Below are positions 55,412 to 64,000 of a stretch of DNA of 64,000 nt, in pieces (positions within the stretch are counted from its first letter, which is position 1; every line of letters begins with the position of its first letter). The position numbers and the translations under genes are program-made. The notes below the pieces were generated by a model that was not told the origin of the DNA, ran no database searches, and worked only from the letters and a program-made list of their open reading frames with translations. The stretch lies in contig CM038044.1 of NCBI GenBank assembly GCA_021397845.1, positions 61,851,851-61,915,850 of the forward strand, written 5' to 3'. The DNA comes from Areca catechu. Its lineage: Eukaryota > Streptophyta > Magnoliopsida > Arecales > Arecaceae.

Positions 55412-56671
55412 ATGCCAAAGATTATTAGGAACATTATATCTATTCCTTTGTTATTAAAACAAGGATATGTAATGGATGTAACAAGCACTGGTTGGTCGAT
55501 AATGTTATCTAATAAAATTATTTGTTCTGGCATATTTAGGAATGGGCTCTTAACTCTTTCTTCCAATGATAGTGTTTTTCATGTCAATAATAAAAGGAAA
55601 AGAAAAGACTTTAATGATACTTTACTTTGGCATCATCGACTTGGTCATGTTAATGAGTCTAGGATAAGCAAGTTATACAAGGAAAAATTCCTTGATCCTT
55701 ATGAGTATGAATCATTAGGAACTTGCGAATCATGTCTCATGGGTAAAATGACCAAGACTCCATTCACTGGACATGGAGAAAGGTCAACTGAGTTATTAGG
55801 ACTTATATATACTGATGTATGTGGTCCAATGACAACTCAGGCCAGAGGAGGATACTCATATTTTATCACTTTTACAGATGATTTATCTAGGTTCGGATAT
55901 GTGTATCTTATGAAACATAAATCTGAAGCCTTTGATAAATTTAAGGAGTATCAAAGTATGGTCGAAAAACAAACCGGGAAAAGTATTAAAGTTCTTTGTT
56001 CTGATCGAGGAGGAGAATACTTATCCACGGAGTTTTTAGACTATCTTAAAGTTAATGGAATTCTTTCTGAATGGACCCCTCCTTATACACCACAGCTAAA
56101 TGGTATAGCTGAAAGGAGGAATCGTACCTTGTTAGATATGGTACGATCCATGATGTGCTTCACAAATTTACCCATTTCCTTCTGGGGTCATGCCCTAGAA
56201 ACTGCTGTTTACATTCTGAACTAGGTACCTTCTAAATCCGTTGTTAGTACTCCATATGAAATTTGGAGTGGAAAGAAACCATATCTTAAATATTTTAAGG
56301 TATGGGGATGTCCAACTTATGTTAAAAAAAATTTTGGACATAAGTTGGAACCTAGAGCGGATAAATGTCTATTTGTAGGATATCCTAGAGAAGGTAGAGG
56401 ATATCTGTTCTACTATCCTACTGAACAAAAGATTTTTATCAGCAGGCATGCCACTTTTCTAGAAAAGGAGTTCATTTTAGAAAAGGACAATGGTAGAACT
56501 ATTGAACTTGGAGAAGTACAAGAAGCACAGATAGACAATTCTCAACCATTAGAACATATATTTAGGATAGAACCAGAACACAAAACTCCTCCTCGTAGGT
56601 CTGATAGAGTGCCACGGGCTCCTGAGAGGTATGGGTTTATTATTGAAAATAATGAAGCCCAAGTCATTTAA
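55412..56671 (+). pseudogene. pol: Integrase and linker of element I
   Basis: The frame 55412-56224 (270 residues) holds the HHCC finger (LWHHRLGHVN, CESCLMGKMTK) and the complete D-D-E core: IYTDVCGPMTTQ, LCSDRGGEYLSTEF and GIAERRNRTLLDM. A TAG at 56222-56224 follows VYILN. The linker 56345-56671 reads RADKCLFVGYPREGRGYLF, then RRSDRVPRAPERYGF. Integrase is the best preserved catalytic domain of this element. Confidence 0.9.
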
Positions 56672-56704
56672 AATGATGAACCTCTGACCTATACGGAAGC
56701 TATC

Positions 56705-57482
56705 TTGAGTACTGATTCAGATAGATGGAAAGAAGCCATGGAATCCGAAATAGACTCTATGTATGTAAACCAAGTATGGTCTTTGGTTGATGCACCAGAG
56801 GGTATTAATCCTATTGGGTGCAAATGGGTCTATAAGAAAAAGATTGGGGCTGATGGCCAAGTTGAAACCTATAAAGCCAGATTAGTGGCTAAAGGTTTTA
56901 GACAAAAACAGGGAATTGATTATGATGAAACATTCTCACCTGTTGCCATGCTCAAATCAATACGGATTTTACTTGCTATAGCAGCATATCATGATTATGA
57001 GATCTGGCAGATGGATGTGAAGACTGCATTCCTCAATGGCTTCCTTGAGGAAGAAGTCTACATGTCACAGCCAGAAGGTTTTATTTCAAAAAATAAACCT
57101 AATCAAGTATGCAAGCTAAAGAAATCCATTTATGGATTAAAGCAAGCTTCAAGGAGTTGGAACATCCGCTTTGATGAAACTATTAAAAGGTTTGGTTTTA
57201 TCAAAAATATGGATGAACCCTGTGTTTATAAGAAGACTAGTGGGAGTGCCATAATCTTCTTGGTTCTGTATGTAGATGACATACAACTCATTGGGAATGA
57301 TATCCCAATGTTGCAATCAGTCAAGGTTTGGCTATCAAACCAGTTTTCCATGAATGATTTGGGAGAAGCATCCTATATACTAGGTATTAAGATCTATAGA
57401 GATAGATCTAAGAGGACGCTAGGCTTATCCCAATCTAGGTACATTGACTTAGTGCTAAAAAGATTCAGCATGGATGAAAGTA
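56705..57482 (+). pseudogene. pol: Reverse transcriptase of element I, truncated
   Basis: Open frame with WKEAMESEIDSMYVNQVWSL, GCKWVYKKKIGADGQVETY, RLVAKGFRQKQGIDYDETF, MDVKTAFLNGFLEEEVYM, SIYGLKQASRSWN and YVDD at 57269-57280 (LYVDDIQLIGND; Gln where D has Leu). It ends in RYIDLVLKRFSMD at the deletion junction. The few further codons to 57511 belong to antisense element G and are meaningless. Confidence 0.9.
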
Positions 57483-57490
57483 ATCATGTT
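57478..57490. other. Deletion/recombination junction between I and G
   Basis: Left of about 57482 the sequence matches D/I reverse transcriptase (GATTCAGCATGGATG). Right of it the minus strand matches the sirevirus linker of G and H (in sense order GEEMVSKDH, then TRSSHRDEHDY). GTAA occurs at the join and would fit both parents, suggesting microhomology. Confidence 0.75.
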
Positions 57491-58600
57491 CATCTCTATG
57501 TGATGACCTAGTCCTAACACCTTGAGAAGGATCACCAATAATTAAATCTCTTGGATGAGAAGTTACATGCCTCTATTCTTTTGGTAGATCAGCATGATCT
57601 TTACTTACCATCTCTTCTCCTTCTTGAGTTGGTCTCTCTTGTATACTCATATCTTTTATTTTTTTTTCAAGTGTACCTGCATCATTATCTATATACTCTT
57701 CTTTCTTTGAAGGTGAGGGGTTAGTTTCATCAAATATAACATGTACTGATTATTCTACAATCAATGTTCTTTTATTCAATACTCTATATGCTTTGCTATG
57801 TATTGAATAACCAAGGAAAATAGCTTCATCAGATTTAGAATCAAATTATCCTAGATTATTCTTTCCATTATTCAGCACAAAGCATTTACAACCAAAAACA
57901 AGAAAATAATTAGTGTTTGGTTTCTTTTCATTCCAAAGCTCATAAGGGGTTTCTTCAAAATTAGATGTATAAAAAGATGGTTTAAAATATAATAAGCAGT
58001 GTTCACTGTTTCTGCCCAAAAGTATCTTGGAAGATTACCTTCACATAACATTATTCGGGCCATCTCTTCCAAAGTCCTATTTTTCCTCTCTAGAACACCA
58101 TTTTGTTATAATGTTCTAGGAGCAGAGAAGTTGTGATCAATGCCTTTTTCTATGCAATAATCATCAAAAAACTGATTTTCAAATTCCAGGTCATGATCAC
58201 TTCTAATAGAAATAATTAAAAAAAAATTTTGATGTCAAACTTTCTTGTAGAAATTTTAAAAAACTTTGAAAGTTTTATCTTTGTGTACAATAAACAAGAC
58301 CTAAGTAAATCTAGAGAAATCATCTATTATAACAAGTGCATATTTCATACCACCTACGCTTGTGGTCCTAGTTGGTCCAAATAAATCCATGTTATGTAGC
58401 TCAAGGGATCTAGAAGTTGAAAACATATTATTAGATTTAAAACTCCCCTTTGTTTGTTTACCCATTTTGCAAGCATCGCAAACATATTCAAAATCAACTT
58501 TAAATTTTGGTAAACCTCTAACAAGATTTTTGGAAATTAATTCAGCAATAGTATGCATGTTAGCATGACCTAATCATCTATGCCAAAGTAAACAAGACTT
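57485..58600 (-). pseudogene. pol: Integrase and linker of element G
   Basis: Minus-strand blocks: 58558-58301 (MHTIAELISKNLVRGLPKF, CDACKMGKQTKGSF, HNMDLFGPTRTTS with the first Asp, VIIDDFSRFT), the second Asp region near 58200 with indels, and 58072-57872 (MEEMARIMLCEGNLPRYFW). The linker then continues to 57485. Frames are broken several times. Confidence 0.83.
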
Positions 58601-59040
58601 CTTGGTCTTAGCATTCATTGCTATTAGACTGGAACTACGAGACATGGCTAGACATTTAGATCTACCACATAAATATTTCCAAGTCTGTGTCCAATGAATT
58701 TGTTGCTAGAATAAAGTAAGTTAGTTACTATACACATAGATGATTCAAAGACAACCTTGGAGTGTTTGTCACATAATTGACTTATACTTAACAAATTATG
58801 CTTCAATTTGTCTACTAGCAATACATTTTCAATAAAAGTAGAGGGGGTTATTTTGATCTTACCAATTCCAATTATTTTCCCTTTGCCATTATCTCAAAAA
58901 GTTACCAAACCTCCTTCTTTCATCTCTAGGGTGATGAATTGATCTTTGTCACCCGTCATATGTCTTGAACAGCCACTGTCCAAATACCAGCTTTTCTTCA
59001 TTTTTTGGGCTGCAAGACATTCTTGCAAAACAATCAGGAA
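58601..59040 (-). pseudogene. pol: Protease of element G
   Basis: The minus strand reads WYLDSGCSRHMTGDKD, with the catalytic triplet D-S-G at 58972-58980. The flap region and the LLSISQL block follow in broken frames. Confidence 0.8.
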
Positions 59041-60855
59041 GTCCTTTTAGGTACCCAAGCTACCTTAGATCCTTGCAGGTTAGCAGAGGTGGTTCCTTTA
59101 GGAACCTAAATCTTTCTAAGTCAATTCTTTGCATTTCCATTTTTCTTTAACAAATTGCATTGGAAAAATTTGCGTCCAATCCCATGACATGCATAACAAA
59201 TAATTCGAGTATTTTGAAAAGATGTAAATTTTGAAGTTCTATATGTAGAAGCATGTGATGCAGATGTAGAACCATGTGATACAAAAGTATTTTGAGAAAT
59301 AGATTTTGGTACAAATGCTTTTGAAGATACAAATTTAGTAGCTAAAATTTCATTTGTATTCGAAAAATTATAACTGATTCCAGCCTTGTTACTTGAAATT
59401 CTTTGCTCTTTCAAAATCAACTCAAGCTTATTTGAACTTAAAGTAAGCTTTTCAACCAAAGGCTTGAGTTTTTCCATCTCCTTTTTCAAATCATTATTTT
59501 CTTCAATCAAAGCTTTATTTTTCTCAAGATATAGATTTTTCTCAATTTCCAAAGTTTTGTTATTTTCAGAAAAGACAATTAATTCTTTTTGCTATAACTT
59601 GTTCTTTTCTTAAATCTCTTCCTTTTCTTTTAACAAAGAATCATTATTAATCTTTAAAGCTCTAATTTTTATTCTAGTCTTTTTAAATTCTGAAAGCAAA
59701 TAATGGAATATAGAATTTAGTTCATCAAAAGTAAATTCATCTTGAGGTTCAGGAGGCATTACCTCATCTTTGAGATCCATAAGGCATAGATTGGCAGTTT
59801 TTATGGTCTATTCTTCTTCTGTTGAAGTCGACTCCTCACTGTCGCTCCAAGTAGCAACCGTCGCTTTCTTCTTCTTCTTAAACATTTTCTTTAATAGAAG
59901 ACAATTGGGACGGATATGCCCGGATTTCTAAATTCATAACATGTGGGCATTTGATCTTTTTCTTTTTGTCTTTCCTTATCCTTACTGTGTTCACCTTTCT
60001 TGTGAAATTTTCTGAAGTACCTTCCCTTTTTCTTTCCTATAAATCTTCTAAATCTTCTCATGACCATAGCTATATCTTCATCTTCTAAGTCATCCTCGGA
60101 GGAGGAGCAGTCATCTTCTGATTCCTCATCTTGTTTCTTTGATTTCGATGCAGCTTTGAAGGTAATAGTTTTCTTCTTTTTATGATCGTCTTCATTCCTA
60201 TGCTGCATGGCTAGTTTATGTGTGATAAGAGAACCCATCAGTTCATCTAGAGGTAGTGTGTTTAGATCTTTTGCTTCCTGGATGGTAGTTACTTTGGGAT
60301 CCCATTTATCCGGAAGTGATCTTAGAATCTTCTGTACTGAGTATGCATTTAAATAAACCATGCTAAGACTTTTCATGCCATTAACAATATCTATAAACCA
60401 TGAAAACATGGTAGAGATAGTTTCATTTTGCTTCATCTTAAATAATTCATAATTATGTACTAGAAGTTTAATTTTTGAGATCTTCACTTGGGAAGTTCCT
60501 TCATGGGTCACTTCGAGTTTATCCCAATTTTTTTTAGCTGAGTTGCATGTGAAAATTCGGTTAAACTTATTTGCATCCAAAGCACAATAAAGTAAGTTCG
60601 TGGCTTTAGCATTCAGTTCACCCATTTTCATGTCATGATTATCCCAATCCTCTTCAGGTTTTGGGACATCCATGCCATCAACTTTAATTATAGAAATATG
60701 TAGACCCTTAAGAATGACCTTCCATAACTGAAAATCAATAGCTTGAATATATATCTCATTCTAGCTTTCTAGTAAGAATAATTCATGCCAGTGAACAGTG
60801 GAGGTTTATTAGTAGATTGGCCTTTAGCCAAGAAGGTACTTATGGGATAAGCCAT
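59041..60855 (-). pseudogene. gag: Gag of element G with coiled coil
   Basis: Family start codon at 60855 on the minus strand (MAYPISTFLAKGQSTNKPP). A stop and a shift follow near 60760. The frame 60673-59891 (260 residues) gives DVPKPEEDWDNHDMKMGELN, THEGTSQVK, ETISTMFSWFIDIVNGMKSL and RSLPDKWDPKVTTIQEAKDL. Then come an acidic Ser/Glu stretch, a Lys-rich stretch and a damaged knuckle (Phe for the second Cys, then a frameshift). The coiled coil lies in 59552-59121, ending in a second, partial knuckle (IICYACHGIGRKFFQC). Confidence 0.85.
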
Positions 60856-60884
60856 CAATCTTTACTCTAATTGAAATTCAGAGA

Positions 60885-60900
60885 CTCTGCTCTGATACCA
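60885..60900 (-). other. Primer binding site, element G
   Basis: Minus strand TGGTATCAGAGCAGAG, two bases from the 5' LTR; initiator tRNA-Met type. Confidence 0.9.
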
Positions 60901-60902
60901 GT

Positions 60903-62595
60903 TGTTGCCCAGGTGGCTTTTTCAAGAGAGAGGTGAATTAGGAATTTAAAAAATTTGAATAGATATGTGCTCTTTTAAATCTACTTTAGTGTGGAGATGC
61001 TGTGTTTCAAATAATTAAAAATAGAAACAAACACAAAGAGAAAAAAGCATAATGCAAACATAACAAATTATAGTAGTTTGGAGCAACCTTGCTCCTACGT
61101 CTACTATCCAATTACCACTTGGAATTTTTACTATATTCATCATTGGAATATAGTTGGATTGTTTTATCAGGCCCACAATCCAAAACCCAACTTGGTTTTT
61201 CAACTGGGCTCACCAAAAACCCAGCACTTGATTTTGAACAGGATCACCAAAAACCCTTACAATTTTAGTTTTAAAACGGGATCACTAACAACCCACACTT
61301 GAATTTTAATCAGGCTCACCAAGAAACTACCCTTGGTTTTTGAACCAGGCTCACCAATAACCCACAAACATACAAAAGAGTTAAGAAAAAGAACGCAACT
61401 AATGAGAAACCCAAGTTATTTGATGGTTGCAGTTGCAGCTCAAGAGAATCCTTCTTAATTGCACTTTAATGCACTTTAATGGCTTCTTCTTCTTCCTCAA
61501 TAGTACTTCAAGCTACTAGTTAGAGTTGGTGAAGACTTGAAGGCTGACTTGAATGTTCTTTTTATGCTCTCTTGCTCATATGCTCATTTAGTATTCAATC
61601 ATGCATTAGCTTCTTCAAAGGTTGTCCAAATCCCTTATTTATAGACTCTTGTACTCTTCTTGGGTGGACATAGTCATTGTAGAATGTTGGGACTTGATAT
61701 TTGATCGTTGGAGCACTTTTTAAATTCAAAATGAAGTTCTAAAACTAGCCGTTACTTGTCTGGAATCGACATTCGAGTTGGCTCGGATGCTTCGAGTTGG
61801 CTTGGATCCTTAGAGAGTTGATTCTTCACTCTGGTCGAGTTAGCTCGCCATAATCAAGTCAACTCGGATCCTCAATGTCGATGATTCCTTACTCTGGTTT
61901 AGTCGTCTCATCTCAGTCAAGTCGACTTGGATTCTTAGATCTTCAAAATTGTACTTTGGAAGAGTAAGCTCGCCTTAGTAGAGTCGGCTCTCCTGGCTGT
62001 TCTCTCATAACTGATTTTCTCTGGACTTTGGAGGAGTCGACTTGGATTACTAAAGGGTCGACTCGGATGCTTGACTGAATGGTTAAGTCGGCTCAGATTG
62101 CCTTCGGGTTGGCTCACCTTTTTGATTCAAGAAATAAAGCTCTGGAAGAGTCGGCTCGGGTTCCTTCGAGTTGGTTTGGATCTTTGTGTGCCAGTATCCT
62201 TCAACCGTGCCATGGATTAGAAGCTGCTCTCTTTACATGAGCTGGCTCGAGTGAATTTTCAATAAAAACTTCAGCTCTTCTCCAAAAATCATCCAGCAAC
62301 TTTTAATCATTCAAAACTCTTCCCAACTCAACTAACAACAAATTCTAAAAAATTTTAAGCTTGAAAAACATATAGAAGTAACCCATTTTCATGAGTATTA
62401 CATCAATTTTTTTTTGTGCTCTTCTTTACATGAAACATTTATAACAGTACACATGACATAAAACAAGGTTGTAGGAGTTGTAATTGAACATTAAAATCAT
62501 CCTACAAAAAGTTGTAATGTATTTGAAAAGTTGTTAGTAAGATAAATGCATGCTCCAATATTTTGTTATCATCAAAATTACTCATGGGGTCAACA
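60903..62595 (-). repeat. 5' LTR of element G
   Basis: TGTTGCCCAGG..GGGTCAACA in plus-strand view, 1693 bp. On the minus strand the order is GAGCCGACTC-type array (about 61765-62245), AACG motif near 61707, TATA box CTATAAATAAGG (61633-61644), constant-loop hairpins (about 61190-61365) and the cloverleaf fold near 61075-61145. Confidence 0.92.
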
Positions 62596-62600
62596 TAATA
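62596..62600. other. Target-site duplication TAATA, right copy (element G)
   Basis: Identical to 40025-40029. Confidence 0.93.
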
Positions 62601-63099
62601 TATGGTGGATCAGAGTTGAAACTAGAAGGATATACAAATTTTAGTTTTCAATCAGATCCGAATGATAACAAATCCATATCAGGGTATGTCTTCACCCTAT
62701 ATGGTGATGCAGTGAGTTGGAAGAGTACAAAGCAACCAATTGTAGCTAACTCAATCACCAAGATAGAATACATAGCTACAAGTGAAGCTGTAAAGGAAGC
62801 TATGTGGACGAATAAATTCATCATGGAATTGGGCATGGTTTTTACTATAGAACAACCGGTGTCACTTTAGTATGGTCACACTGGAGTTGTTGCAGAAGAT
62901 AAGGAGCCAAGGTCTCATAATAAGCCCAAGCACATCCTAAGATGCTTCCACCTCGTTCAAGGATAAGATGTTGTCATTGAACAAGTAGATACAAAGAACA
63001 ACATAGTAGACCCATTCACTAAAGCACTATCAAAGCAGCATCTTGATCACCACTTAGATTGTATGGGTATAAAATACAAAGGCGATTGGCTTTAGTGCA
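62601..63099 (+). pseudogene. pol: RNase H C-terminal part of element F
   Basis: Continues the RNase H interrupted at 40029: IYGGSELKLEGYTNFSFQSDPND (Asn where D has the catalytic Asp), KSISGYVFTLYGDAVSWKSTKQ, ITKIEYIATSEAVKEAMW (Glu retained in IEYIA), then IEQVDTKNNIVDPFTKAL and a KGDWL tail with a stop. Loss of the first Asp and later stops make it inactive. Confidence 0.85.
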
Positions 63100-63110
63100 A
63101 GTGGGAGATT
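63100..63110 (+). other. Polypurine tract, element F
   Basis: AAGTGGGAGAT directly before the LTR at 63111, identical to that of D. Confidence 0.9.
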
Positions 63111-64000
63111 GAAAGAATGGTGCCCTAAAAGCCAATCATTCCAAGGACATTTTTATGATCTTCCAACTCATGTATGATATTATTTATCAATAAAATGCAT
63201 CTTTTGATTCATCATACTACTGCATCTTATCAAGATTATGATGAACCCCATAGGTTAGGGCAATGGAATTAGGGTTATGATAGAGATCATAATGGTGAGA
63301 CCTAAGTTCCTCTAAATCCTTATCTAAAAGGTTCCTAGTCATAGGATCATCGATTTAGGGATCGATGCTTCCGAAAAGACTAACTTATCCTGTGTATGCT
63401 CGATGGAGAGGGTGGTTGGTCTCACAGCCACTTGTATAGAGATACTAATACATGAATAAGGGTGCACGTTAGGGTATGAGTTCATTGAATTGATCCACAC
63501 TGAGACTATCTTATGAAAGTCTTATTACTTGTCAAGAGATAGTTCTCATAGTAGGAGTTGTGCAAGTGATCTTTAGACCTGAGGTCACCATAGTTCCTTA
63601 TGTACACTAAGCCATGATTTGGTTCATAGTTATTCATGACATTAAGTCATGTATAAGGTGTTCTCAGATATGGTAGAAGGTGTATGATGAATGTGAGTGG
63701 ACCAACAAGGAATCGATCATTCCTAGTAAAAGAAAATATTATTCCATGTAATCTCTTCGATTGATGACTCATGGAGTCTTTGATCAAAGCAGGATGAGAT
63801 TAGAAGTGGTTTCTAATCAGTCATCAACAGAGTCTTCATTATCGAATTAAGATTCAAAATGACTAAGGGCTAGGGTTTGACATTTATCCATATCCATCAC
63901 TTATTCGGGATAAAGGAAGATCGAAAGATTGATTTGCATGGTAACTTTCCACTAAAGGATATTTTGTTACTTTCTACCAAATTCCTCATCTTCCGGGTAG
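63111..64000 (+). repeat. 3' LTR of element F (runs off the right edge)
   Basis: Starts TGAAAGAATGG after the PPT and is a diverged homologue of the first 890 bp of the I LTR, with shared landmarks such as ATCTTCCGGGTAG at the window end. Its termination is outside the window. Confidence 0.88.

Larger units (their letters stand above)
50723..57482 (+). mobile_element. Element I: Angela-like copia, 3' end deleted
   Basis: Plus-strand element of the D type: 5' LTR (2433 bp), PBS, hairpin leader, gag, protease, integrase and reverse transcriptase. It stops inside the connection domain at about 57482, where sequence switches to antisense element G. No 3' LTR or RNase H. Very close to D in both coding and non-coding parts, and in the opposite orientation. 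Confidence 0.92.
40030..62595 (-). mobile_element. Element G: sirevirus-type copia, split by H and I and internally deleted
   Basis: Minus-strand sirevirus with both LTRs (40030-41671 and 60903-62595) and a perfect TAATA duplication, inserted in the RNase H of F. Right part 57485-60902: PBS, gag, protease, integrase and the start of the RT linker. Left part 41672-44827: RNase H end, ORF3 and repeated PPTs. Between them lie H and I. The G reverse transcriptase and most of RNase H are missing, lost in the deletion at about 57482. Confidence 0.9.
35830..64000 (+). mobile_element. Element F: Angela-related copia element split by G
   Basis: Plus-strand copia in two parts, about 35830-40029 and 62601-64000. 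The two halves join exactly through the TAATA duplication of G, and the RNase H reading continues across it. Order: LTR end, PBS, hairpin leader, gag, protease, integrase, reverse transcriptase, RNase H, PPT and 3' LTR running off the right edge. Internal deletions in gag and before integrase, plus many stops, make it an old non-autonomous copy. Confidence 0.85.

Noticed and set aside
1..64000. Host protein-coding genes, tRNA and rRNA genes
   Set aside because: Every sizeable coding block shows retroelement motifs. The tRNA-like strings are only primer binding sites complementary to initiator tRNA.

Overview
The window is plant nuclear DNA made up almost entirely of nested LTR retrotransposons. 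I see no host gene, no tRNA or rRNA gene and no CRISPR array. All coding sequence is gag, pol or a third retroelement ORF, and nearly all of it carries stops or frameshifts. This fits old, methylated pericentromeric heterochromatin of a flowering plant. The mix of Angela/BARE-like copia elements with 2.4-kb LTRs and sireviruses would suit a large monocot genome, but the species cannot be fixed from the sequence.

Layout. I name nine elements A to I. Left half: E, a Ty3/gypsy element (+, 31618 to about 35400), is the oldest host. C, an Angela-related copia (-, up to 31617), sits inside the E reverse transcriptase. B, a sirevirus (+, up to 13687), sits in the 3' end of C. A, an Angela-like copia (-, right end at 3624), sits in the 5' LTR of B. 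D, a full-length Angela-like copia (-, 18919-28874, TSD CATAA), sits in the leader of C. Right half: F, an Angela-related copia (+, about 35830 to beyond 64000), is split by G, a sirevirus (-, 40030-62595, TSD TAATA). G is split by H, a sirevirus (+, from 44828). H is split by I, an Angela-like copia (+, from 50723). A deletion at about 57482 fused the middle of I to the middle of G and removed the 3' ends of I and H and the reverse transcriptase of G.

Coding content. The copia elements have Gag (with CCHC knuckle), protease, integrase, reverse transcriptase and RNase H in the Ty1/copia order. E has reverse transcriptase, RNase H, integrase and C-terminal tail in gypsy order. Sireviruses B and G also carry an extra ORF (ORF3) between pol and the 3' LTR. 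It has a conserved globular part, an acidic/proline-rich linker and, in B, a clear coiled coil.

Most interesting signal. The non-coding parts hold repeated RNA-hairpin arrays built as constant loop plus variable, self-complementary stems. Each Angela-type leader (A, D, F, I) has four hairpins in the same order between the primer binding site and gag. Loops are nearly identical within an element, while stems differ from hairpin to hairpin and show compensatory changes between elements. The sirevirus LTRs carry a second, unrelated array of the same design close to the primer binding site, followed by a cloverleaf-like fold whose one arm covaries (GGTGC/GCACC against GGAGC/GCTCC). Sirevirus U3 regions also hold dense RYCGAC-type palindrome arrays about 100 bp upstream of the TATA box. 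A similar array plus TATA-like box stands in front of ORF3, suggesting an internal promoter.
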